64,000 nt of DNA from an uncultured Oscillospiraceae bacterium (GTDB lineage Bacteria; Bacillota; Clostridia; Oscillospirales; Oscillospiraceae): positions 62,001 through 126,000 of the forward strand of contig CAJUQN010000001.1 in NCBI GenBank assembly GCA_910588625.1, in the 5' to 3' direction. Position 1 is the stretch's first letter. Each line of letters starts with the position of its first letter. A program made the position numbers and the translations under genes. Below are positions 7,645 through 15,783 of this stretch, piece after piece. The notes beneath the pieces were generated by a model, which saw nothing but the letters and a program-made list of their open reading frames with translations, was not told the origin of the DNA and did no database searches.

Positions 7645-8910
7645 TTACGCCTCCTCCAGAGTCACGGTGATGCCTTCCGCCTCGGGGTGGTCGGTCAGCA
7701 GGCTGGTCTTGAGAACGACCGTCTCCATCTCACCGGGGGCCAGCACGGGGCGCTTGCGGCTGAAGATGCAGGCGTCCCCCGCATAGACCGCCACCTTTTT
7801 GTTCTTATATACGTTGCCCACGCGGAAGCGCAGGGTGACGTTCTCCCCAGCGGCGTCGGGCCGGATGGCCACGGGCACGGTGTAGCGCACGCCGTTCTCG
7901 CACCTAACGGGCAGGGCCTTGTGGTCCTCGGTCTTGCACCCGGAGGCGATATAGTCGGCGGCATGACGTCCGGCGGCCCCGGCCTCCTCGGACACGTAGT
8001 CCACCAGGTCATGGACGTGGAGCACGTTGCCCGCGGCGAACACGCCGGGGATATTGGTCTCCAGGCTCTCGTTTACGGTGGGGCCGTTGGTGATGGGGTT
8101 GATCTCCACGCCCGCGGAGCGGCTCAGCTCGTTCTCAGGGATGAGGCCGCAGGACAGCAGAAGGGTGTCGCACTCATAGCGCTCCTCCGTGCCGGGGATG
8201 GGCCGGTTCTTCTCGTCCACCTGGGCAATGGTGATGGCCTCGACCCGCTTTTTGCCCTCGATGTCCACTACGGTGTGGCTCAGCTTCAGGGGGATGCCGT
8301 AGTCGTCCAGGCACTGGACGATGTTCCGCTTCAGGCCGCCGGAGTAGGGCATGAGCTCGGCCACCACTTGGACCTTAGCGCCCTCCAGGGTCATGCGGCG
8401 GGCCATGATGAGGCCGATGTCGCCGGAGCCCAGGATGACCACCTTGCGGCCGGGCATATAGCCCTCCATGTTCACCAGACGCTGGGCGGTGCCCGCGGTG
8501 AAGATACCGGCGGGGCGGTAGCCGGGGATGTTCAGCGCGCCGCGGGGGCGCTCCCGGCAGCCCATGGCTAGGATGACCGCCTTGGGATGGAGCTGGAACA
8601 GCCCGTCCTCCCGGTTCATAGCGGTGACGGTCTTGTCCGCCGCCAGATCCAGCACCATGGTGTTCAGCTTATAGGGGATGTCCAGCTTCTTGACCTGCTC
8701 GATAAAGCGCCCGGCATACTCGGGGCCGGTGAGCTCCTCCTTGAAGGTGTGCAGGCCGAAGCCGTTGTGGATGCACTGGTTCAGGATGCCGCCCAGCTCG
8801 TTGTCCCGCTCCAGGATCAGGATATCCTTCAGCCCCGCCTCGTGGGCGGCGACCGCCGCGGCTAAGCCGGCAGGGCCGCCGCCGATGATAACAAGATCAT
8901 ATTCTCTCAT
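7645..8910 (-). CDS. FAD/NAD(P)-dependent oxidoreductase of the G3P cluster
   Basis: 421 residues. An N-terminal dinucleotide fold begins VIIGGGPAGLAAA (residues 7-19), the second nucleotide fold shows VVILGSGDIGL (about 175-185), and an FAD-binding motif (GVFAAGNVLHVHD) lies near 300. This is the pyridine-nucleotide disulfide oxidoreductase fold, here without a redox CxxxxC. With the upstream GlpA-like protein and DUF1667 it should pass electrons from glycerol-3-phosphate oxidation to an NAD- or ferredoxin-like acceptor. It is 13 bases downstream of the preceding gene, in the same operon. Confidence 0.85.
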   Translation of the reverse strand: MREYDLVIIGGGPAGLAAAVAAHEAGLKDILILERDNELGGILNQCIHNGFGLHTFKEELTGPEYAGRFIEQVKKLDIPYKLNTMVLDLAADKTVTAMNREDGLFQLHPKAVILAMGCRERPRGALNIPGYRPAGIFTAGTAQRLVNMEGYMPGRKVVILGSGDIGLIMARRMTLEGAKVQVVAELMPYSGGLKRNIVQCLDDYGIPLKLSHTVVDIEGKKRVEAITIAQVDEKNRPIPGTEERYECDTLLLSCGLIPENELSRSAGVEINPITNGPTVNESLETNIPGVFAAGNVLHVHDLVDYVSEEAGAAGRHAADYIASGCKTEDHKALPVRCENGVRYTVPVAIRPDAAGENVTLRFRVGNVYKNKKVAVYAGDACIFSRKRPVLAPGEMETVVLKTSLLTDHPEAEGITVTLEEA

Positions 8911-8923
8911 GGTTCAGCCCTCC

Positions 8924-10354
8924 TCAAATGGCGTCCTTGTTGACGCCCACGATCAACTTGGACCCTGCGCCGGACTTGGTGATCTCGCTCTGGTCCACGC
9001 CCAGCTCCCGGGCCAGGATCTCCATGACCCTGGGGGAGCAGAAGCCGCCCTGGCACCGGCCCATACCGGCCCGGACACGGCGTTTCACCCCGTCCACGCT
9101 GCGGGCCCCGGGCACGCGGTGGATGGCGTCGATGATCTCGCCCTCGGTGACGGTCTCGCAGCGGCAGATGACCGTGCCATAAGCCGGATTTTCCTTGATG
9201 AGGGCGGCGTGGGCCTCGTTGTCCAGCGTCTTGGGGTCCAGAATGCCCTTGCGGCGCGGGTCGAAGGAGAGGTCCACCTCCAAGCCCAAAATGTCCTTCA
9301 CGATGCCCGCCACCATGCGGCCGATGGCGGGGGAGGAGGACAAGCCGGGAGACTCGATGGCGGCGCAGTCCACAAAGCCGGGCTTGATCTCGCCGATGAA
9401 GAACTCGTGGCGGGCCTCATGGGCGCGCAGTCCGGCGAAGCTGGTGATGGTCTGGCGCAGAGGCACGTTTTTCACGGCCATGCCGCACTTGGCGCGCACG
9501 TCGTCCAAACCTTCCTGGGTGGTGTTGACACCCTCTTTGTCCTCAATATCGATGGCGGTGGGGCCCACGATGGTATTGCCGTGGACGGTGGGGGCCACCA
9601 GCACACCCTTGCCGTACTTGCCGGGGAGTTGGAAGATGGTGTTGTGGACATGGCCCTGGGTGGTGTGGTCCAGCAGGAAGTAGTCGCCTCGGCGGGGGAT
9701 GATGGTCATATTGTCGTCGGCCACCATGTTGTGGAGTTTGTCGGAGTACAGGCCAGCCGCATTAACCACCACCTTGGCCTCCACGTCCCCCTTGGGGGTG
9801 GTCACCTTCCAGCCGCCGTCGATCTTTTCGATGCCCGTGACCTCACTGTCGAACTGGAACTTGACGCCGTTGTGGGCGGCATTCTCCGCCAGGGCGAAGG
9901 TGAGTCCGAAGGGGCACACGATGCCGCCGGTGGGGGCGTACAGGGCCGCCACAGCCTCATCGCTGATGTTGGGCTCCATCTGGACCAGCTCGTCCCGCTC
10001 CACGATGCGCAGACCCTCCACCCCGTTGGCCACGCCGTTGGCGTACAGCTTGTTCAGAGCGGGGCGGTCCTCCTCGCTCATCATGACCACCAGGGAGCCG
10101 TTCTGTTCGTAGGCGAAATCCAGCTCCCGGGCCAGCTCGGGCATGAGCAGGCTGCCCGCCACGTTCAGCTTGGCCATCAGGGACCCGTTCGCGGCGTCGT
10201 AGCCCGCGTGGACGATGGCGCTGTTGGCCTTCGTGGTGCCGCAGCACACATCCTCTTCCCGCTCCAGCACCAGCACGTCCGCCTTGTACCGGGAGATTTC
10301 CCGGGCGATGGCGCAGCCGGACACGCCCGCGCCGACAATGACGATATCAACCAT
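8924..10354 (-). CDS. Glycerol-3-phosphate dehydrogenase-like flavoprotein with BFD-type [2Fe-2S] domain
   Basis: 476 residues. The N-terminal FAD fold reads VIVGAGVSGCAIAREI; the middle is a DAO-type substrate domain with the VVNAAGLYSD stretch. The C-terminal domain (about 395-455) has the four-cysteine BFD-like pattern CRC and CQGGFC, which binds a [2Fe-2S] cluster. This architecture is that of anaerobic GlpA-like enzymes that oxidise glycerol-3-phosphate to dihydroxyacetone phosphate. The context (GlpK and GlpF upstream, two partner genes downstream) supports this. The start at ATG 10354 has AAAAGGAGTG upstream. Confidence 0.9.
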   Translation of the reverse strand: MVDIVIVGAGVSGCAIAREISRYKADVLVLEREEDVCCGTTKANSAIVHAGYDAANGSLMAKLNVAGSLLMPELARELDFAYEQNGSLVVMMSEEDRPALNKLYANGVANGVEGLRIVERDELVQMEPNISDEAVAALYAPTGGIVCPFGLTFALAENAAHNGVKFQFDSEVTGIEKIDGGWKVTTPKGDVEAKVVVNAAGLYSDKLHNMVADDNMTIIPRRGDYFLLDHTTQGHVHNTIFQLPGKYGKGVLVAPTVHGNTIVGPTAIDIEDKEGVNTTQEGLDDVRAKCGMAVKNVPLRQTITSFAGLRAHEARHEFFIGEIKPGFVDCAAIESPGLSSSPAIGRMVAGIVKDILGLEVDLSFDPRRKGILDPKTLDNEAHAALIKENPAYGTVICRCETVTEGEIIDAIHRVPGARSVDGVKRRVRAGMGRCQGGFCSPRVMEILARELGVDQSEITKSGAGSKLIVGVNKDAI

Positions 10355-10403
10355 ACAGGTTCACTCCTTTTGCGTCTAATTTTTTCCAATTTTGGATAGT
10401 AAG

Positions 10404-10465
10404 AACCGGGCAGCCCGGTCCGGTCCCTCCCTTGTTCAAGGGGAGGGACCAGGGCTGCCCGGCTC
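10404..10465 (-). repeat. Long stem-loop between glpF and the G3P dehydrogenase gene
   Basis: The arms ACCGGGCAGCCC ... GGTCCCTCCCTT and AAGGGGAGGGACC ... GGGCTGCCCGGCT pair across a four-base loop around 10434, giving a stem of more than 20 bp with one internal asymmetry. No U-run follows on the minus strand. It is better read as an intra-operon mRNA-stabilising or processing hairpin than as a terminator. Confidence 0.6.
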
Positions 10466-10549
10466 ACAGCGTTCTCATCACTCAGCATGAGAGTCCAGGG
10501 ATATTAAGCGGTCCCGAAAGACCTTGGGTCAGGCAGATGTCTGCTTCAA

Positions 10550-11263
10550 TTAGAAGCCCATGCCCTGCAGACCCATGTGCAGGAAAGTAGCCAGCAGGGC
10601 GCCAATGACCGGGCCAACCAGAGTGACAACCGCGTAGCCCCAGTTGGAGCCGCCCTTGCCCTTAATGGGGAGGATCTGGTGAGCGATACGGGGACCGATG
10701 TCACGTGCGGGGTTCATGGCGTAGCCAGTCAGGCCGCCCAGGGACATACCGCAGGAAACAATGATGCCGAAGACCATGAACTTCTCCACACCGGCAACGG
10801 TGGTGGCGGGGATGCCCAGAATGGCAAATACCAGAACGAAGGTGGCCACGATTTCAGCCAGCAGGTTCAAGGGCATATTGGGGACGGAGGGGCCGCAGGA
10901 GAAGACGCCCAGCTTGGTGCCGGGGTCATCAGTGGCGTCGAACTGGTCCTTAAACAGAATGTACACCAGGCAAGCGCCCACGATAGCGCCGGCAAACTGC
11001 GCCACGATGTAGCCGGGGACCTGCGCCCAGTCAAACATACCGTGGGCGGCCAGGGCGATGGTCAGGGCGGGGTTGAAGCTGGCGCCGGAAGCCGCGCCGA
11101 AGATGAAGGCGGGAACCATAACGGCAAGGCCCCAGGCGATGGTGATCTGGATGGAGCCAGCGCCCTTCATGCCGGACTTGTTCAGCGTTACGTTGGCAAC
11201 CACGCCGTCACCCAACAGGATGAGCATCATGGTGCCCAGGAATTCAGCAACATACGGTAACAT
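10550..11263 (-). CDS. glpF: Glycerol uptake facilitator (aquaglyceroporin)
   Basis: 237-residue MIP-family channel with six membrane helices. Both selectivity boxes are present: SFNPALT in the first half and YAMNPARDIGPR in the second. The Asp after NPAR is the residue typical of glycerol-conducting members. It passes glycerol by diffusion across the cytoplasmic membrane; the adjacent kinase traps it as glycerol-3-phosphate. The start at ATG 11263 has AGAGGAGG upstream. It lies downstream of glpK in the same orientation. Confidence 0.95.
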   Translation of the reverse strand: MLPYVAEFLGTMMLILLGDGVVANVTLNKSGMKGAGSIQITIAWGLAVMVPAFIFGAASGASFNPALTIALAAHGMFDWAQVPGYIVAQFAGAIVGACLVYILFKDQFDATDDPGTKLGVFSCGPSVPNMPLNLLAEIVATFVLVFAILGIPATTVAGVEKFMVFGIIVSCGMSLGGLTGYAMNPARDIGPRIAHQILPIKGKGGSNWGYAVVTLVGPVIGALLATFLHMGLQGMGF

Positions 11264-11293
11264 AAACAGAAACCTCCTCTTTTATTCTCTATA

Positions 11294-11361
11294 CCCGGGG
11301 CGGGTTCCCGCCCCGGGGACAGAACCATGTGGGTTGTTACGCCGCGGCGCTCACGCCGCGG
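11294..11361 (-). repeat. Two adjacent perfect hairpins between glpK and glpF
   Basis: CCCGGGGCGGG-TT-CCCGCCCCGGG (11294-11317) and CCGCGGCG-CTCA-CGCCGCGG (11342-11361) are perfect palindromes in the 109-base gap. Neither is followed by a U-run, so they probably modulate relative expression of the kinase and channel by RNA processing or partial attenuation. Confidence 0.6.
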
Positions 11362-11372
11362 AAAACAGGACC

Positions 11373-12869
11373 TTAGTCCTCCTTGGCCCAGCCGTAGGAG
11401 CACTTGACGGCCTTGCTCCAGCCCTTGCAGCGCTTGGCGCGGTCAGCCTCGTCGATGGCGGGCTCGAAGGTGCGGTCGATGGCCCAGTTCTTGATGACGT
11501 CCTCCTTGCTGGCCCAGTAGCCCACAGCCAGACCGGCCAGATAGGCCGCGCCCATGGCGGTGGTCTCAACGCACATCGGGCGGTTGACGGGCGCGCCGCT
11601 GATGTCGGCCTGCATCTGCATCAGCAGGTTGTTGGCGGAAGCGCCGCCGTCCACCTTCAGGGCAGCCAGGTTGATGCCGGAGTCGGCCTTCATGGCCTGG
11701 AGCACGTCGTTGACCTGATAGGCCATGGACTCCAAGGTGGCGCGGATGATGTGGTACTTGTTCACGCCGCGGGTGATGCCCACGATGGTGCCCCGGGCGT
11801 ACTGGTCCCAGTGGGGAGCGCCCAGGCCGGTGAAGGCGGGGACCACGTAGCAGCCGTTGGTGTCCTTGACCTTGCGGGCCATGTACTCGGAGTCGGGGGA
11901 AGAGTCAACGAGACGCATCTCGTCGCGCAGCCACTGGATGGAGGCGCCAGCCACGAAGATGGAGCCTTCCAGAGCGTAGTTGACCTTGCCGTCCAGGCCC
12001 CAGGCGATGGTGGTGACCAAGCCGTTCTTGGAGAACACGGGCTTCTCGCCGGTGTTCATCAGCAGGAAGCAGCCGGTGCCGTAGGTGTTCTTGGCCTCGC
12101 CGGGGGTGAAGCAGGTCTGGCCGAACAGGGCGGCCTGCTGGTCGCCGGCCGCGCCCGCGATCTTGATGGGGCCGCCGAAGAACTGGGGATCGGCCTCGCC
12201 GTACACGCAGCTGGAGGGCTTGGCCTCGGGCAGCATGGACTTGGGGATGTTCAGCTCAGCCAGAATCTCGTCGTCCCATTTCAGCTCGTTGATGTTGAAC
12301 AGCATGGTGCGGGAGGCGTTGGAGTAGTCGGTGACATGGACCTTGCCCTTGGTCAGCTTCCAGATCAGCCAGGTCTCCACAGTGCCGAAGAGCAGCTCAC
12401 CCTTCTCGGCCTTCTCGCGGGCGCCGGGCACGTTCTCCAGCAGCCAGCGGACCTTGGAGCCGGAGAAGTAGGCGTCGATCTCCAGGCCGGTCTTGGAGCG
12501 GATCTTATCCACCAGGCCCTTCTCCTTCAGGGAGTCGCAGTACTCGGAGGTACGGCGGCACTGCCAAACGATGGCGTGATGGATGGGCTCGCCGGTGTTC
12601 TTGTCCCACACGATGGTGGTCTCACGCTGGTTGGTGATGCCGATGGCGGCGATGTCCGCGGCGGTGACGCCCAGGTTCTTCATAGCCTCCTGGGCCACTT
12701 CCAGCTGGGTGGACCAGATCTCCTCAGCGTCGTGCTCGACCCAGCCGGGCTTGGGGAAGAACTGGGTAAACTCCTTCTGAGCAACACTGCACATCTCGCC
12801 CTTCTCATTGAACAGGATGCAGCGGTTGCTAGTGGTACCCGCGTCCAGCGCCATTACGTACTTAGCCAT
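11373..12869 (-). CDS. glpK: Glycerol kinase
   Basis: 498-residue FGGY-family kinase, ATP + glycerol to sn-glycerol-3-phosphate. The N-terminus (KYVMALDAGTTSNR) carries the phosphate-binding loop; GITNQRETT and the C-terminal DGGASANNLLMQMQAD segment are diagnostic. The length is normal. The start was taken at ATG 12869 with AAAAGGAGG eight bases upstream; the frame is open to 12890. It heads the operon glpK-glpF-G3P dehydrogenase-oxidoreductase-DUF1667. The leader has an extended -10 promoter and a stem-loop that may be the target of the GlpP-type antiterminator encoded at 16.3 kb. Confidence 0.97.
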   Translation of the reverse strand: MAKYVMALDAGTTSNRCILFNEKGEMCSVAQKEFTQFFPKPGWVEHDAEEIWSTQLEVAQEAMKNLGVTAADIAAIGITNQRETTIVWDKNTGEPIHHAIVWQCRRTSEYCDSLKEKGLVDKIRSKTGLEIDAYFSGSKVRWLLENVPGAREKAEKGELLFGTVETWLIWKLTKGKVHVTDYSNASRTMLFNINELKWDDEILAELNIPKSMLPEAKPSSCVYGEADPQFFGGPIKIAGAAGDQQAALFGQTCFTPGEAKNTYGTGCFLLMNTGEKPVFSKNGLVTTIAWGLDGKVNYALEGSIFVAGASIQWLRDEMRLVDSSPDSEYMARKVKDTNGCYVVPAFTGLGAPHWDQYARGTIVGITRGVNKYHIIRATLESMAYQVNDVLQAMKADSGINLAALKVDGGASANNLLMQMQADISGAPVNRPMCVETTAMGAAYLAGLAVGYWASKEDVIKNWAIDRTFEPAIDEADRAKRCKGWSKAVKCSYGWAKED

Positions 12870-13036
12870 AGTCGTGTTCCTCCTTTTCAAATTTACAACA
12901 TATGTGAAAGCAGGCCGTTCGCTCCTGCTTTGTCCCTGCCCCGGGCCGCTGATTAGGAAAGCCGCGCCCAGTCTCAGGAACGCTTATGCTGACAAATATT
13001 ATATCAGGTCCTCCGGAAAAAATCATTCGACAACCT
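12870..13036 (-). promoter_or_regulatory. glpK promoter and leader
   Basis: On the minus strand TGATATAAT (12998-13006) is an extended -10 element; no good -35 is seen at the usual spacing. A Spo0A-like TGTCGAA word lies at 13024-13030, in the -35 area. The leader of about 120 bases contains AAAGCAGG/CCTGCTTT (12907-12931), a hairpin whose 3' arm ends in UUU. It is a plausible GlpP antitermination site, but the U-run is too short to be sure. Confidence 0.5.
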
Positions 13037-13122
13037 GACCCGATTGTATGAATTTTATAAATTTTATTTGACTGCCGCCCAGGTTTTGTACAAATCGTCA
13101 AGTTGCTGTTAGGGCGCTCCGC

Positions 13123-13680
13123 TCACCCCGCCTGTGCGTGGAGACACACGGCGTCGGCGGGCCGCAGCACGTCCAGCAGGCTATGGAGGCAGCTGTGGAC
13201 CTCATCCCAGTCCAGCTCCTTCCGGGAGGAGCACAGCTCCATAAAGTAGCTGATGAGGGCCCTGGAGCAAAAATCCACCACAAAGCTCTGCTGACGGGGG
13301 AGCTGCTGGAGGTCCTCCGCCTGGAACAGCCGCCGGGCCATCCGGGGCCGGACCAGGCCCTCGCAGAAGTCCTTGACGATTTCCGGGTTCCCCGCTAGAA
13401 ACACACGGCGGTAGAAAGACCGGTCCTCCTCCATCAGGCGAATGAGACGCAGGCACCACTCCTCAAAGTCCATCTCCGGGTCCTCCCGCAGGGGGGCGCC
13501 CAGCTGCTGCTCACACATCCAGCCCAGTACGTCGTAAATGTCCTGGAAGTGGTAGTAAAAGCTCTGCCGCTTCATCTGCGCCCGCTCCATCAGGTCCTGC
13601 ACGGTGATCTTGCTCAGGGGGCGCTCACACATCAGCTGTCTCAGGGCACGGGCAATCTTCTGCTTTGTGTTGCTGCACAT
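13123..13680 (-). CDS. TetR-family regulator, DhaS-like
   Basis: 185 residues. The N-terminal helix-turn-helix (KITVQDLMERAQMKRQSFYY followed by HFQDIYDVLGW) matches TetR proteins of the DhaS/TetR_C_8 type, which control dihydroxyacetone kinase operons. The C-terminal half is an all-helical ligand domain. It lies upstream of glpK in the same orientation and 3.3 kb from dhaKLM, so it plausibly senses a triose or glycerol metabolite. Its start (ATG 13680, TAGGAGG upstream) is more than 200 bases from its probable promoter; a structured RNA with a terminator lies between. Confidence 0.85.
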   Translation of the reverse strand: MCSNTKQKIARALRQLMCERPLSKITVQDLMERAQMKRQSFYYHFQDIYDVLGWMCEQQLGAPLREDPEMDFEEWCLRLIRLMEEDRSFYRRVFLAGNPEIVKDFCEGLVRPRMARRLFQAEDLQQLPRQQSFVVDFCSRALISYFMELCSSRKELDWDEVHSCLHSLLDVLRPADAVCLHAQAG

Positions 13681-13777
13681 TATGGCATTTTCCTCCTAAT
13701 TCACGGCTGGCGGTCTCACGCGCCCGGCTTGCAGCACTCTGGCGGAGGATTTTGGACCCCGCTCCCCCCTCAGAGGC

Positions 13778-13908
13778 AAAAAAAGAGCGCAGGACTAACA
13801 TCAGCGGTTTCCCACTGTATAGACCCTGCAGCGCTCGTCTCAAAGGCTCATGGTATTCAGTTCCCGGCCTTTGCATTGCCGGGCTCAATGCCATCTATCA
13901 CATTGTAT
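13778..13908 (-). ncRNA. Candidate structured leader or small RNA upstream of the TetR gene
   Basis: A transcript from the promoter at 13914-13942 would start near 13907. It contains mutually exclusive hairpins: GCATTG/CAATGC (13873-13891), CCCGGC/GCCGGG (13863-13883) and AAAGGC/GCCTTT (13842-13872). It ends with a bulged GAGCGC...GCGCTC stem (13785-13836) enclosing CAGTGG-GAAA-CCGCTG (13802-13817), followed by seven U (13778-13784). This is the layout of a riboswitch or attenuator with terminator, or of an independent RNA of about 130 nt. I do not recognise a known class. Confidence 0.5.
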
Positions 13909-13913
13909 TTTAT

Positions 13914-13942
13914 AATTTAGCATATATGCAAAAGAAAATCAA
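13914..13942 (-). promoter_or_regulatory. Promoter of the structured RNA/TetR unit
   Basis: Minus strand TTGATT (13937-13942), 17 bp, TAAATT (13914-13919). It lies in the 398-base gap between the TetR start and the thioredoxin-fold gene; the rest of the gap holds the structured RNA and the terminator at 14015-14056. Confidence 0.6.
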
Positions 13943-14014
13943 TGTTTTTTCCGCCCCATCTGTTATTTTCGACGATTCCCACAAAATTCCTCCCCATTTT
14001 TTGCAAAAATAACC

Positions 14015-14056
14015 AAAAAACTCCGCCGTCAAGATCCAAGGCTTTGACAGCGGAGT
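14015..14056 (-). terminator. Terminator of the ahpC operon
   Basis: Minus-strand stem ACTCCGCTGTCAA / TTGACGGCGGAGT (14020-14056) followed by six U. It stands just after the stop at 14079. Confidence 0.85.
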
Positions 14057-14078
14057 CAATTATGTCAGGATAAAATTT

Positions 14079-14744
14079 TTACAGCTTGGCCAGCAGGGTG
14101 GTCAGCTCCGCCATGGTCTTGCCGCCGGGGACGGCTTTGTCTCCGTTGAGCACGGTCAGCGGCACCCGCTGGATCTGGTACCGCTTCACCAGCTCGGGGT
14201 AGAGGTTGGCGTCAATCATGTGGGCGGTGACCAGGGGATTCTCCCAGGCCACCCGCTGGGCGCTCATGACCAGCTGGGCGCAGTGGTGGCAGGCCAGGGA
14301 CACGCACACCTGAATGTTCACCGGCTTCTTGATTTTGCCGATGTCCTTCATGGTGGGCTTGTCCAAGGGCTTGGCGGCGTTTCCCGCATTGAGCAGGGCC
14401 CCGGCGAAGCCGGTGATCTCCTTGCCGCCGGGGACGCCGTGGAACACCATGCGGCCGAAGATCTCCCCGGCATAGACGCCGGTGGCGGGCAGCATGGATG
14501 CGTCCAGGACCTCGTCTGCCGCCGGGTCCTCTCCCACGCTCAGGAATTTGCAGGACAGCTGGGGCGACAGCCCCGCGATGTGGTTGACAAAGGCGGCCAT
14601 CTCGCCGCTTCTGTCCCCCTCATCCAGCACGCACACCAGGGTGACGGGAGCGGCCAGCTTGTCCAGCAGCGGTTGGAGCTGGCCCTCCAGCTCAGAGGAT
14701 ATCAGAGGGCTTTTCGCGGGATAATTCTCGGGTTGGAGCGGCAT
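14079..14744 (-). CDS. AhpF N-terminal-domain-like thioredoxin-fold protein
   Basis: 221 residues built from two tandem thioredoxin folds, as in the N-terminal domain of AhpF. The second fold carries the redox motif CHHC (Cys152, Cys155); the first has lost it, as in AhpF. The flavoprotein part of AhpF is absent, so an external thioredoxin reductase-like enzyme must supply electrons. It lies two genes downstream of AhpC, whose disulfide it presumably reduces. RVPLTVLNGD contains the cis-Pro typical of thioredoxin folds. The start is ATG 14744 with AAGGAGGAG upstream. Confidence 0.85.
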   Translation of the reverse strand: MPLQPENYPAKSPLISSELEGQLQPLLDKLAAPVTLVCVLDEGDRSGEMAAFVNHIAGLSPQLSCKFLSVGEDPAADEVLDASMLPATGVYAGEIFGRMVFHGVPGGKEITGFAGALLNAGNAAKPLDKPTMKDIGKIKKPVNIQVCVSLACHHCAQLVMSAQRVAWENPLVTAHMIDANLYPELVKRYQIQRVPLTVLNGDKAVPGGKTMAELTTLLAKL

Positions 14745-14762
14745 AAGAGACTCCTCCTTTTT

Positions 14763-15017
14763 CTATTGTCCTCGCTTTCTCGCGCCGCGCAGCATCGGAA
14801 CGACATTCAAAAGGACGCCCAGCACCGCCGGGAGGATTATATAATCCACCGGGACGAGCAGGAACAAGACCCCCACCGTCAGCCAGGAAACGGCCTCGAC
14901 GCTCATCCAGCCTTTATTTGCGCCCCTGTTCAGCCCGCTGACGACGGTCACGACCGCGACGGCCGCATAAGCCACAGCGGCGATGATACGAGCGGCCACA
15001 GTAACCGTGGCAACCAT
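14763..15017 (-). CDS. Small membrane protein in the ahpC operon
   Basis: 84 residues with three hydrophobic segments (about 4-26, 40-56 and 60-75) and a basic C-terminus (RGARKRGQ). No family recognised. Its ATG directly follows the AhpC stop codon (TAAATG), which suggests translational coupling, and the thioredoxin-fold gene begins 19 bases beyond its end. Position suggests an accessory to peroxide defence, but nothing in the sequence shows the role. Low complexity (Val/Ala-rich) leaves some chance it is not expressed. Confidence 0.55.
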   Translation of the reverse strand: MVATVTVAARIIAAVAYAAVAVVTVVSGLNRGANKGWMSVEAVSWLTVGVLFLLVPVDYIILPAVLGVLLNVVPMLRGARKRGQ

Positions 15018-15584
15018 TTACAGCAGCCCCACCAGATCCAGGCTGGGGGTCAGGGTGTCCTCGCCGGGGCGCCAGTGGGCGGGGCACACCTGGTCGCCGT
15101 GCTCGTGGACGAACTTGGCGGCCTGGAGCTTGCGCAGCAGCTCCTCGGCGTTGCGGCCGATGCCCATGTCGTGGATCTCGTACAGCACGATCTTTCCGTC
15201 CGGGTTCAGCAGGAAGGCGCCCCGCAGGGCCTGACCCTCCTCCTCCACCAGCACGCCGAACTGACGGGCCAGTACCCCCGCCGGGTCGCCCAGCATGGGG
15301 TAGTTGATGGCCTTGATGGTGTCGGAAGCGTCCGCCCAGGCCTTGTGGACAAAATGGGTGTCCTCGCTGACGGAGTAGATCTCACAGCCCTCCGCCTGAA
15401 AGCCCTCGTACTGCTCCGCAAGGTCTTTCAGCTCGGTGGGGCAGACAAAGGTGAAGTCGGCGGGGTAGAAGAACAGGACGGACCAGTGGCCCAGCAGGTC
15501 CCGCTCGGTGAAGGGCTTGAACTCGCCCTCGTGATAGCCCATGACGGAGAAGGGCTCCAGCTTCTGGCCGATCATGTGTGCCAT
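15018..15584 (-). CDS. ahpC: Alkyl hydroperoxide reductase C (typical 2-Cys peroxiredoxin)
   Basis: 188 residues. The peroxidatic Cys is in DFTFVCPTEL (Cys48) and the resolving Cys in DQVCPAHW near the C-terminus, the typical 2-Cys arrangement. It reduces H2O2, organic peroxides and peroxynitrite in the cytoplasm. The partner is probably the AhpF-N-like protein two genes downstream. The start at ATG 15584 has TTAGGAGG upstream. The promoter lies at 15672-15700; no clear PerR box was found. Confidence 0.96.
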   Translation of the reverse strand: MAHMIGQKLEPFSVMGYHEGEFKPFTERDLLGHWSVLFFYPADFTFVCPTELKDLAEQYEGFQAEGCEIYSVSEDTHFVHKAWADASDTIKAINYPMLGDPAGVLARQFGVLVEEEGQALRGAFLLNPDGKIVLYEIHDMGIGRNAEELLRKLQAAKFVHEHGDQVCPAHWRPGEDTLTPSLDLVGLL

Positions 15585-15671
15585 ATCGCATTCCTCCTAA
15601 TTCTAAATAAATGATACGTGTGCAGATTTCTCCGAACAGAACCTGGTCTATTCGTCTTTCAATCCAAACTA

Positions 15672-15700
15672 AAGATATCATACCCATCCCGTTTTTTCAA
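15672..15700 (-). promoter_or_regulatory. ahpC promoter
   Basis: Minus strand TTGAAA (15695-15700), 17 bp, TATCTT (15672-15677), leaving a leader of about 85 bases before the ahpC ATG. Confidence 0.55.
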
Positions 15701-15783
15701 GGAATTTTCTCCAAAACCCCACCCATTCCCACCGCCCCATCCAACAAAATAGCAGTTTTGTCAAAAATATACGGCCAAGCCAC

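Noticed and set aside
13665..14012. 115-codon plus-strand frame in the TetR/thioredoxin gap
   Set aside because: Overlaps the structured RNA and promoter on the minus strand; composition is not protein-like and there is no ribosome site.
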